Assembly: GCA_021812745.1 (NCBI GenBank)
Contig: JAKAMS010000031.1
Coordinates: forward strand, 1 to 13,234
Length of the DNA stretch: 13,234 nucleotides
Direction of reading: 5' to 3'
Source of the DNA: Bacteroidota bacterium
GTDB taxonomy: Bacteria > Bacteroidota > Ignavibacteria > Ignavibacteriales > Melioribacteraceae
The notes under the pieces were generated by a model. The model was given only the letters and a program-made list of their open reading frames with translations. It was not told the origin of the DNA and did not search any database. The first letter of the stretch is position 1. Every line of letters begins with the position of its first letter. This document shows, piece after piece, positions 1 through 6,464 of the stretch. A program made the position numbers and the translations under genes.

Positions 1-1250
1 CTTTCCCTCTCTATCAGAATAATGCGGTTCGCTTCAATCAGTTTGGAATTCAGATCTTTTATTTTTTGTTCATCGAGTTTTCTTTTTGTTATGTTGCGTC
101 CAAAGCTAAGCATTCCCGTAACTTCGCCGTTATTCATCATCGGTTTAGCGCTTATCTCAAACGTAATGCCCTTGTCAAACCGGTCTAAGAAGACGGTTTC
201 AAAAGTTGTAATGCCATTTGAATTCAGGATTTTATTAAACGCTTCGGCAATTTTTGCTTCATCTTCTTTATCAATAAATTCTAAAAAATGTTTGCCAAGC
301 ATTTCTTCGGAAGTAAATCCTAGTGCCGCCGCACCGTTTTTGTTTACCATGCTGAAATAGCCAAATCCGTCCAGAACAAAAATCAAATCTTCTGCCGTAT
401 CAATCAACAGTCTAAATCTTTCTTCCGAGTTCTCTAAACGCAACTGAACTTTTTTCTCTTCTGTAATTTCTTGAATTACACCAACTACGCGAACTACTTC
501 ATCATTTTTAACAATTGGGTTAGCAGAATGACGCACCCAATGTTCTTTTCCAAAACGGTCTTTCATGCGGTATTCAACAACAGCATCTTCTTTGTTTCTT
601 AATTTATTTATAAATTCTTTAAACCGTGTAAAGTCGGATTTGTGAATTGATTTAAGCACACGGTATTTATTCTGATAAATTTCTTCCGGTGAATAACCAA
701 AAAGCGTTCTTACGGCTTCTGTGATGAAATTAAATTCGGTTCCATCCGGACTTGTGGAAAACAAAACAGTATTAATACTGTTTATGGTTTCATTTATTGT
801 CTGCTGAATTTCTGCTTCTGTAAGCAAATGCCGCGAAGTTTTCTCGTGCTTCAAAGTTTGCGGCGCCGATATTTCTTTTTTAAGCTTATCCAATTGAGGG
901 GCAATATTTGAGTGACATGTTTTTGCGTCCGTCATCTTGTTTTTCGAAAACAACAACAGATAGTATTTTGATTTTTCTTCTTTTAAAAATAATTCTTTAT
1001 AGAACGTTTTATAACCATATTCTAGAACGTAAGCTTTGTACGCATTTGATTGCTTAATATCCGTAAGAGTTGGTTCCTTTTTTGCCGTAATTTTTGTAAT
1101 TAGCGCTTGGAGGTTTTTGTTTTCTAGTTTTAGACCGCCAAGTGAGAATAAAATGGTTTTTTCAGATCCTTCTGATTTAAAAACCAGACCGGCATCGCTT
1201 TCCGTTAGCCGGCAAATCTCATTAAGAATATTTTCCTCTTTGTTACCCAT
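1..1250 (-). CDS. GAF/PAS-domain sensor protein, C-terminus cut by window edge (probable histidine kinase)
   Basis: This minus-strand frame is open from the ATG at 1250 to the window edge, giving 416 complete codons and no stop. An in-frame TGA lies directly before the ATG, which fixes the start region; no Shine-Dalgarno is visible. Residues about 1-110 look like a small GAF-type sensor domain (ESDAGLVF near 17-24, KYYLLLFSK near 95-103). Residues about 150-265 form a PAS/PAC unit (LFGYSPEEIY, then EYRMKDRFGKEHWVRHS and VGVIQEITEEKK). Residues about 275-392 form a second PAS/PAC unit (RFRLLIDTAEDLIFVLD, ALGFTSEEMLGKHF, FGRNITKRK). A charged helix follows (DEQKIKDLNSKLIEANRIIL), like linkers that lead into HisKA/HATPase modules. 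No transmembrane segment is seen, so it is probably cytoplasmic. Domain order is read directly. The kinase output is inference; a GGDEF or other output is possible. Confidence 0.88.
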   Translation of the reverse strand, partial: MGNKEENILNEICRLTESDAGLVFKSEGSEKTILFSLGGLKLENKNLQALITKITAKKEPTLTDIKQSNAYKAYVLEYGYKTFYKELFLKEEKSKYYLLLFSKNKMTDAKTCHSNIAPQLDKLKKEISAPQTLKHEKTSRHLLTEAEIQQTINETINSINTVLFSTSPDGTEFNFITEAVRTLFGYSPEEIYQNKYRVLKSIHKSDFTRFKEFINKLRNKEDAVVEYRMKDRFGKEHWVRHSANPIVKNDEVVRVVGVIQEITEEKKVQLRLENSEERFRLLIDTAEDLIFVLDGFGYFSMVNKNGAAALGFTSEEMLGKHFLEFIDKEDEAKIAEAFNKILNSNGITTFETVFLDRFDKGITFEISAKPMMNNGEVTGMLSFGRNITKRKLDEQKIKDLNSKLIEANRIILIERE

Positions 1251-1317
1251 TCAACAGCAATCATAAATAATTTTGATGTAAGATAATAAATTAGTGCGAG
1301 GAATAATAGACAATGCT

Positions 1318-2445
1318 TCACCTAGAATTAGCGTTATGATAAAATTTGAAAAGCAGGTAAAAGAAGAGAGATAGCGCAGATGCGAAAACCCAGAATCCGT
1401 ACTGTTTATTGAAATCTATTAACGAAGTTCCTATAAGCGGTCCTAAAATTGTACCGGCTCCATACATCATAACAAAGTAGCCGTTCGCTTGCGTCATATA
1501 TTTTTTTTCAACTTGCTCGATGGTATAATTTAATCCCACTGTATAAAAGGCGGGAACAAATCCGCCTATTAAGAAAAAAACAACGAGAAGGAAAACAAAC
1601 TCTTCTGCAAAAGCCGGAAGTAGAAAAAGAAATCCCAGCAATGTTGAGATAATTAGAAGCAGCTTGTATTTGGAAATTTTATCGGCAACATGACCCACAA
1701 TGTATAGTATAACAATTCCGCCAATTACAAATGATGCAATAAAATAAGAAACCTGGTCGCTTGTAAAATAATTCCGCAGTCCATACAACGGAAGAACAAC
1801 GATGACAGATGATTCAAATAGTCCATAAATAGATGCTGAGAGCAAACTTATCAAAGGCATCTTTGCTATCGGCATTTTCTGCATCTTTTCATCTTTTCCT
1901 TTCAAATTTATTTCACCCATAAATATCCATTGGACGATAAACACAAACAGAACAATTGAAGAGCCGATAACAAAGGGAACCCAATTTCCAAGTTTTATGG
2001 TCCATATTAACATAGAGCCAATTGCAATTCCGATAGAAAGTATTACAACATATAACCCGATATTTTTTCCGCGGTTGGTATCATCGCTGTAATAATTGAT
2101 CATCACTTCTGTGGAGACAAAAATAAACGTTCCCCCAATACCCATAATTATTTTAACAATGTATAGAAGCGGATAGACACGCCAAAAAATGTGTCCCAGT
2201 GCGCTAAGCATCCAGATGAATAATCCTGCCGCTAAAATATTTTTTACATTGTACCGATCTATCAATCTTCCCGTAAAACGGGAAAAGATAAAAATGCTTA
2301 AATAGCCAGCCATAGCTGTAGTGCCGGTAATAAAACTCGGCGCGTGGTTTAATTCTAACAACATAACTGTTACGGGTGTTACAAGCCCAAAACCAATTCC
2401 GCCAATTCCAATTCCCGCAAGAGCAAGTATAAAATTTTTTCGCAT
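1318..2445 (-). CDS. Major facilitator superfamily (MFS) transporter, 12 TM
   Basis: A 375-residue polytopic inner-membrane protein of normal MFS length, with about twelve hydrophobic helices in two halves. The first half carries an MFS motif A-like loop between TM2 and TM3 (GRLIDRYNVKNIL, residues 59-71). The second half repeats it as GHVADKISKYKLL (251-263). Residues 113-127 (EVMINYYSDDTNRGK) sit where related proteins have a conserved acidic/arginine segment. The short charged central loop is at about 178-195. The pattern recalls drug/sugar-proton antiporters such as the YcaD-like group, but the substrate cannot be read from sequence. The stop lies 67 nt before the PAS sensor on the same strand, so the two may be co-transcribed. 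The ATG at 2445 is preceded by TATACCTATAT and no ribosome site. It is divergent from the U32 gene. Confidence 0.9.
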   Translation of the reverse strand: MRKNFILALAGIGIGGIGFGLVTPVTVMLLELNHAPSFITGTTAMAGYLSIFIFSRFTGRLIDRYNVKNILAAGLFIWMLSALGHIFWRVYPLLYIVKIIMGIGGTFIFVSTEVMINYYSDDTNRGKNIGLYVVILSIGIAIGSMLIWTIKLGNWVPFVIGSSIVLFVFIVQWIFMGEINLKGKDEKMQKMPIAKMPLISLLSASIYGLFESSVIVVLPLYGLRNYFTSDQVSYFIASFVIGGIVILYIVGHVADKISKYKLLLIISTLLGFLFLLPAFAEEFVFLLVVFFLIGGFVPAFYTVGLNYTIEQVEKKYMTQANGYFVMMYGAGTILGPLIGTSLIDFNKQYGFWVFASALSLFFYLLFKFYHNANSR

Positions 2446-2521
2446 ATATAGGTATAAATTGTTGATGGGAAAAATAGCTTAACAGAAAATAATTACACAA
2501 CTTTTCTTATTATTGTATTGT
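2446..2521. promoter_or_regulatory. Divergent intergenic region between MFS and U32 genes
   Basis: These 76 AT-rich bases separate two divergently oriented start codons, so they must hold promoters for both directions unless transcription starts elsewhere. I found no convincing -35/-10 pair, no inverted repeat that would mark an operator, and no Shine-Dalgarno for either gene. Confidence 0.4.
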
Positions 2522-3745
2522 ATGGAAAAAGATAAAATAAAAAAGCCAGAGTTATTGGCTCCTGCCGGTAACTGGACAATGTTAAGTGCCGCAATTGAAG
2601 CAGGCGCGAACGCCGTTTATTTTGGAGTAAAATCATTAAACATGCGCGCCGCAGCAAATAACTTTGATCTTCCCGATCTTCCGGAAATTGTTGCTCGTTG
2701 CAGAGAGCACAATGTTAAAACTCATCTAACTCTTAACACCATTGTGTTTGAAGAAGAATTGGATGAACTTGATAAAATTGTACGCGCAGCCAGCGATGCC
2801 GGAATTGACATGATAATCTGCTGGGATATGGCTGTGATTCAAAAATGCGTTGAGTACAATATGCCTTTTTGTATAAGCACCCAAGCCTCATCATCAAACT
2901 CCGCAACCGTAAACTTTTATGAACGGTTAGGGGCTAAACGTGTAGTTCTTGCAAGAGAATGCACCCTTGACAAAATCAAAGAGATAAAAAGCAGATCCAA
3001 TATAGAGATTGAAACATTTGTTCACGGCGCAATGTGCATTGCCGTTAGCGGAAGATGTTTTATGAGTCACGAGGTCTTTGGCAAAAGTGCGAACAGAGGA
3101 GAATGTTTACAGCCATGCAGAAGGGAATATCAAATCATTGACAGCGATGAAAAATTTGAACTGACTTTAGGAGAAGATTACGTTTTATCGCCTAAGGATT
3201 TATGCACAATCGAGTTTTTGGATAAACTAATCGAAGCCGGAATTGATTCTTTCAAAATTGAAGGGAGAAAAAGAAGTCCCGAGTATATTGCAAATGTTGT
3301 GTCTGCCTATAGAAAAGCGATAGATCTTTATTTTGAGAGCAAACTCGATGATGAAACGAAAAAAGATTTAGTTGAGAAATTAAAAAGAGTTTACAACCGC
3401 GGCTTTTCTCCCGGTTTTTATATCGGTCAACCGGGATCTGAAAGTTACGCTAAGATTTACGGAAGTATTGCAACAACGCGTAAAGAATATATTGGCAAAG
3501 TTCTTAATTACTACAAAAAAAGCGGAGTGGCGTCTATAAGAATAGAAGCAGGTGAATTAAAAATCGGCGACCCCATTTATATTATTGGCAGCACTACCGG
3601 CGTTATTGAACTGACAATAGATAAAATGATGCAAGATGAAAATGAATTAAGTACGGCGTCGAAAGGAAATGATATTACAATTTTATGCGAAGGGCGTGTG
3701 CGTCAATATGATAAAGTTTATAAAATTGTTTCTTCGGGGAGTTAA
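2522..3745 (+). CDS. trhP: U32 family protein, TrhP-like (tRNA uridine-34 hydroxylation)
   Basis: A 407-residue U32 protein, historically called peptidase or collagenase. The barrel opens with PELLAPAGNWTML (9-21) and carries the family signature at 164-182: E164, F166, G169, C172, G177, C179 and S182. Further cysteines C195 and C199 (GECLQPCRREY) and C228 (SPKDLC) supply enough ligands for the [4Fe-4S] cluster known in this family; which four bind is inference. KIEGR at 245-249 is also conserved. Residues about 320-405 resemble the U32 C-terminal beta domain (YIGKVLNYYKKSGVASI, GELKIGDPI). E. coli TrhP (YegQ) uses prephenate to make 5-hydroxyuridine at the tRNA wobble position; the similar length favours it over longer RlhA (23S rRNA). 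The ATG at 2522 is preferred over an in-frame TTG at 2513, since family similarity begins only with KKPELLAPAG; neither has a ribosome site. The stop is 2 bp from the convergent STAS stop. Confidence 0.88.
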   Translation: MEKDKIKKPELLAPAGNWTMLSAAIEAGANAVYFGVKSLNMRAAANNFDLPDLPEIVARCREHNVKTHLTLNTIVFEEELDELDKIVRAASDAGIDMIICWDMAVIQKCVEYNMPFCISTQASSSNSATVNFYERLGAKRVVLARECTLDKIKEIKSRSNIEIETFVHGAMCIAVSGRCFMSHEVFGKSANRGECLQPCRREYQIIDSDEKFELTLGEDYVLSPKDLCTIEFLDKLIEAGIDSFKIEGRKRSPEYIANVVSAYRKAIDLYFESKLDDETKKDLVEKLKRVYNRGFSPGFYIGQPGSESYAKIYGSIATTRKEYIGKVLNYYKKSGVASIRIEAGELKIGDPIYIIGSTTGVIELTIDKMMQDENELSTASKGNDITILCEGRVRQYDKVYKIVSSGS

Positions 3746-3747
3746 AA

Positions 3748-4113
3748 TTATTTCCACTCAAGTTTTGGTTTTCCGCCAGAAAAACTTTCCACCGCTTCAT
3801 CCAATCCGGGGAAAACTTTGAATACTTTATCCATACGTGTTAAAACAAAAACCAAAGAGGGCATCTCTTCATTATAAACTAATCGCAAGTCTCCATTAAG
3901 CGAATTTGTTTTTTTTAGGAGTGCAACCATAGCTCCGAGAAATGTGGAGTCCACGTATTCGCAAATGCTAAGATCTATAACAATCTTAACTGTTCCGTTA
4001 GAAACAACTTCTGAAACAAAATCTTTGAACAATATAGCTTTGGCAAGAGTGGCTCTGTTGAGGAAAACGTGAATAATTGCGACTTCGCCTATTTTTTCTA
4101 ATTTGAAATCCAT
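3748..4113 (-). CDS. STAS-domain anti-sigma factor antagonist
   Basis: A 121-residue single-domain protein of the SpoIIAA/RsbV type. It starts with the strand pattern KIGEVAIIHV, then TVKIVIDLSICEYVDSTFLG (41-60). In this family the serine after VD is the residue phosphorylated by the partner kinase and dephosphorylated to release the sigma factor; here it is S56, followed by T57. Residues 74-102 fit the later strand and helix (GDLRLVYNEEMPSLVFVLTRM), and a short polar tail ends in KPKLEWK. Known members bind an anti-sigma HATPase kinase; none is in view, so the partner lies elsewhere or differs. It is the last gene of the minus-strand cluster, about 200 nt after the DUF5683-like gene, so it may be on the same transcript or have its own promoter. 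It meets the U32 gene tail to tail. A role in non-sigma partner switching is possible. Confidence 0.88.
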   Translation of the reverse strand: MDFKLEKIGEVAIIHVFLNRATLAKAILFKDFVSEVVSNGTVKIVIDLSICEYVDSTFLGAMVALLKKTNSLNGDLRLVYNEEMPSLVFVLTRMDKVFKVFPGLDEAVESFSGGKPKLEWK

Positions 4114-4317
4114 ATGCGTTTATTACTTCTTTTATACTATTTTATGTGTCAATATATGAATTCCAGATTAAATAGAAAACTAACCAATGATGATTTCAAT
4201 CGGTTTTGAAAAATAATTTTGCTTGATAGGTCCAATGAAATCACTTAGCATATCAAGAGTTTTCTTTTTCGACATGTGGTTTGCCGGCAATTAGCGGAAC
4301 AACCAACGGTAAAAAAG
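4114..4317. other. 204-bp intergenic gap inside the signalling cluster
   Basis: This is the only large gap within the six-gene minus-strand cluster. It holds the possible 31-residue ORF at 4180-4275 and a run of AT-rich DNA next to the STAS start. I see no GC-rich hairpin with a T-run that would end transcription here, and no clear promoter. Whether the STAS gene is co-transcribed with the upstream genes cannot be settled from sequence. Confidence 0.5.
4180..4275 (-). CDS. Possible small ORF, 31 residues, or gene remnant
   Basis: An ATG at 4275 opens a 31-codon minus-strand frame ending in TAG (starts MSKKKTLDMLSDFIGPIKQ, ends KPIEIIIG). It lies in the gap between the DUF5683-like gene and the STAS gene, on the same strand. 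No ribosome site is visible. Composition looks protein-like, with amphipathic and charged residues, but I do not recognise it. A second frame reading PLVVPLIAGKPHVEKENS overlaps its start and stops at 4253. The two frames together could be the frameshifted tail of a decayed gene. A chance ORF is equally plausible. Confidence 0.25.
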   Translation of the reverse strand: MSKKKTLDMLSDFIGPIKQNYFSKPIEIIIG

Positions 4318-5139
4318 TCAGAATGGAATGCGGAAACTTAACTGAAAATCATTTCCGGATGGAGTAAAATTAATACGGCTGCCAACAGGTTCCGATTGTA
4401 TTGACTCATTTTCGTTTGTAAAAAAGAGAAGATCTATTTGACTATATAGCCAGATTGCCGCATAAGTAATTATAAATGTGTTCCTTAATTTGAACGACTT
4501 ATTATATTCATCGTACTTCTGCTGAATGAGAAAGCTATCGGTTTCTTTCAAATAATTATCCTGTTTGTTGTTCGCATCAATTGTGAAATAAATTACCGCG
4601 CCAATATTAAGAACAGATGCCGCCGCATTAAGCCAACCCTTAGTTAAATTTCCGTGATGAAGCTGCCCAAGCCCCGGCAACAATAAATTTTTTACTACTG
4701 CGCTTACGGACGGAACCGGGGTTAAATATTTTATCTCCTGTTTTAGCTTTGTAGAATCCGCCGGTTGAATCATTTCCGCATCCGGGTTTTTTCTAATATA
4801 GTCGGCTTTAACTTCATTGAAAATAGAGATTAGTTTGGGAGAAGTAATTGACGGATCCGGAATATATTTTTTATTGATCTTCAAAATTTGTTCAAAACTT
4901 TTCCTTGTTAATGAGTCCGCTCCGTTTGAATAAAAAACATTTGCGCGCATCAGATGAAGTTCAATCATTAGAGAATCGCTAATATTTCCCTTTGCAATCA
5001 ACTGATCGGAAAGTTTTATAACCTTATCATAATCAAACTTCGCATATTCCTGCTGAACCTTATCGAACGTAACATCTTGACAATAAACGAATGAGATTCC
5101 CAAGAAAAAAAATATTATCAGAAATAGTTTTTTCATCAT
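4318..5139 (-). CDS. TPR/DUF5683-like exported or membrane protein
   Basis: A 273-residue protein with an N-terminal signal sequence (MMKKLFLIIFFFLGISF) and likely cleavage near VYC-QD; Y19 argues against a lipobox at C20. Residues about 23-92 are helical and TPR-like (YDKVIKLSDQLIAKG, LHLMRANVFYSNG). Residues 152-169 carry LLLPGLGQLHHGNLTKGW, like the PGxGQ...G...KG core of DUF5683-type membrane proteins. Two hydrophobic helices follow at about 170-187 and 221-240. The end, FQLSFRIPF, has alternating hydrophobics and a terminal Phe, as in outer-membrane strands, but one strand is no proof of a barrel. Its ATG overlaps the kelch stop as ATGA, so the pair is probably translationally coupled. 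A second ATG follows directly, at 5136. The function is unknown. Pairing with a T9SS cargo suggests an envelope role, perhaps in anchoring or assembly; this is inference. Confidence 0.8.
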   Translation of the reverse strand: MMKKLFLIIFFFLGISFVYCQDVTFDKVQQEYAKFDYDKVIKLSDQLIAKGNISDSLMIELHLMRANVFYSNGADSLTRKSFEQILKINKKYIPDPSITSPKLISIFNEVKADYIRKNPDAEMIQPADSTKLKQEIKYLTPVPSVSAVVKNLLLPGLGQLHHGNLTKGWLNAAASVLNIGAVIYFTIDANNKQDNYLKETDSFLIQQKYDEYNKSFKLRNTFIITYAAIWLYSQIDLLFFTNENESIQSEPVGSRINFTPSGNDFQLSFRIPF

Positions 5140-6422
5140 TTGAGCAAAATCATTTTTTTAGTTAATGAATAATTACCTGTAGTCATTCTATAAATATAAA
5201 TACCGCTTGGAACTTTATTGCCGTTTTTATCTTCGCCATTCCAGCTAACTTGATATTTGCCTGGCGCTTTTTCTTCATTGACTAAATCTGTTATTTCTCT
5301 TCCAATGGAATCAAAAATTTTCAACTGAACCCGGCTAACTGCCGATACTTGATAGCTAATAACGGTAGATGGATTAAACGGATTAGGAAAATTTTGGTCG
5401 AGAGAAAATTCCTTTGGCAATTCTGCATTGTCTTGAACCGATGTTCCTTCATCAAGAATTTCGATATATGGAACAACTTTGCCAAGATGCCCGCGCTCTG
5501 TTCTGCCTCCAAAAACAGCAACAAATCCATTTTTGTATGCAACCGCCATTAATCCCGCGCGTGCGTATGTCATTGGTAATGATTGCGTGATTTTTAATGA
5601 GCCGTCCGGTTGAATTTCAACCTGTTCAACAGTATTCAATGCAGTTAATGTTTCATTATATCCGCCGATGATAAATCCCTTTTGACTAAGCGGATTATAA
5701 ACCGCCGAACCAGCGGCGCGTGATTCTTTTAATTGTTCAGGCATATCAGTTAAAGTCTGTGTGCTGATATTAAATCTTTGAATCGCTTTCATCACACCGT
5801 TTATTACGCCGCCAAAAATGTAAATGTTATTGCCCACTATAAAAGTCATGCGCTGGCGCGGCGGGTCGGGTGAGGGTGAATTAAAAGAAATTCCATCTTC
5901 CCGCGCACTTAAGTTGTACGCCTGAATATATGATAGTGTGTCTCCGGGTGTAGCCGGGTCGCCACCGATTATATAAAAATTATCTCCCACAATTTGACCG
6001 GTAGAAAATAATCTGCCAAAATTTTTATTACGGCGATATACTGAAGCAAGATTAGTAACAATTTTATAATCCCACGATTCAATTGTGTTTTTATCAGTTG
6101 AGGCGTCAACTGTACCTCCGAAATACATAATACTGCTCTTCCAAATATCCGCAACAAATTGGTCTCTCGGCTGAAGCATCCTGCCAACCATCTTCCAAGT
6201 ATTTTTTTCAACATCATATTCTTGAATCCAATCAACCGCGCTTTGCAATGAATCCGAGTATCCGCCCAGTATATAAATTTTACTGCTCTGGGCGGCAATA
6301 TCATAAACAACCTGTCCGCCGGAAACCGGATAAGGCATTTTACCAACTACACGCCACCGCAGCTGCGCCTGGCTCATTCCGGCAGTAAATAAAATGAATA
6401 CTATTAGTAATATCTTTTTCAT
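5136..6422 (-). CDS. Secreted kelch-repeat beta-propeller protein with T9SS type A sorting domain
   Basis: A 428-residue secreted protein. The signal peptide MKKILLIVFILFTAGMSQA precedes Q20. Six kelch-type double-glycine motifs recur about every 50 residues: ILGGY (51-55), YFGGT (100-104), IIGGD (151-155), IFGGV (202-206), IIGGY (251-255) and VFGGR (303-307). They fit a six-bladed propeller. After a short linker, residues about 339-428 are a T9SS C-terminal sorting domain: DQNFPNPFNPST (342-353), LKIFDSIGREI (367-377), GKYQVSWNGEDKNGNKVPSG (388-407) and a basic end (KKMILLK). Such domains carry proteins across the outer membrane, where they are usually cleaved and attached to the surface. 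Kelch propellers mainly bind ligands, so an enzymatic role is not implied. It follows the kinase gene by 42 nt and overlaps the next start by 4 nt. The T9SS machinery is not in this window. Confidence 0.93.
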   Translation of the reverse strand: MKKILLIVFILFTAGMSQAQLRWRVVGKMPYPVSGGQVVYDIAAQSSKIYILGGYSDSLQSAVDWIQEYDVEKNTWKMVGRMLQPRDQFVADIWKSSIMYFGGTVDASTDKNTIESWDYKIVTNLASVYRRNKNFGRLFSTGQIVGDNFYIIGGDPATPGDTLSYIQAYNLSAREDGISFNSPSPDPPRQRMTFIVGNNIYIFGGVINGVMKAIQRFNISTQTLTDMPEQLKESRAAGSAVYNPLSQKGFIIGGYNETLTALNTVEQVEIQPDGSLKITQSLPMTYARAGLMAVAYKNGFVAVFGGRTERGHLGKVVPYIEILDEGTSVQDNAELPKEFSLDQNFPNPFNPSTVISYQVSAVSRVQLKIFDSIGREITDLVNEEKAPGKYQVSWNGEDKNGNKVPSGIYIYRMTTGNYSLTKKMILLK

Positions 6423-6464
6423 TTTTAAAAACTCTTTTTACATAAATGCTTAACACCGAACAAT

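Noticed and set aside
22..360. Plus-strand open frame of 112 codons at the left edge
   Set aside because: It lies antisense to a continuous PAS-domain frame with clear motifs and shows only low-complexity Ser/Phe-rich sequence.
2204..2500. Minus-strand open frame of 98 codons across the MFS start
   Set aside because: It is an out-of-frame shadow of the transporter N-terminus, rich in Cys, Trp and Tyr, with no domain pattern.
2513..2521. TTG at 2513 as start of the U32 gene
   Set aside because: It adds only three residues (MYC-like) with no ribosome site, and an ATG follows in frame at 2522 just before the conserved region.
2522..3745. U32 protein as a true collagenase or protease
   Set aside because: Studied members with these clustered cysteines act as Fe-S proteins in RNA or quinone hydroxylation; the peptidase name is historical.
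4221..4234. Sigma-54-like motif on the minus strand (TTGGACC...AAGC) upstream of the STAS gene
   Set aside because: The GG and GC are 9 nt apart, not 10, and spacing is strict for sigma-54 promoters. The TTGC part is also poorly matched.
5969..6346. Minus-strand open frame of 125 codons within the kelch gene
   Set aside because: It is a shifted frame of the kelch coding sequence; the kelch and signal-peptide motifs belong to the longer frame.
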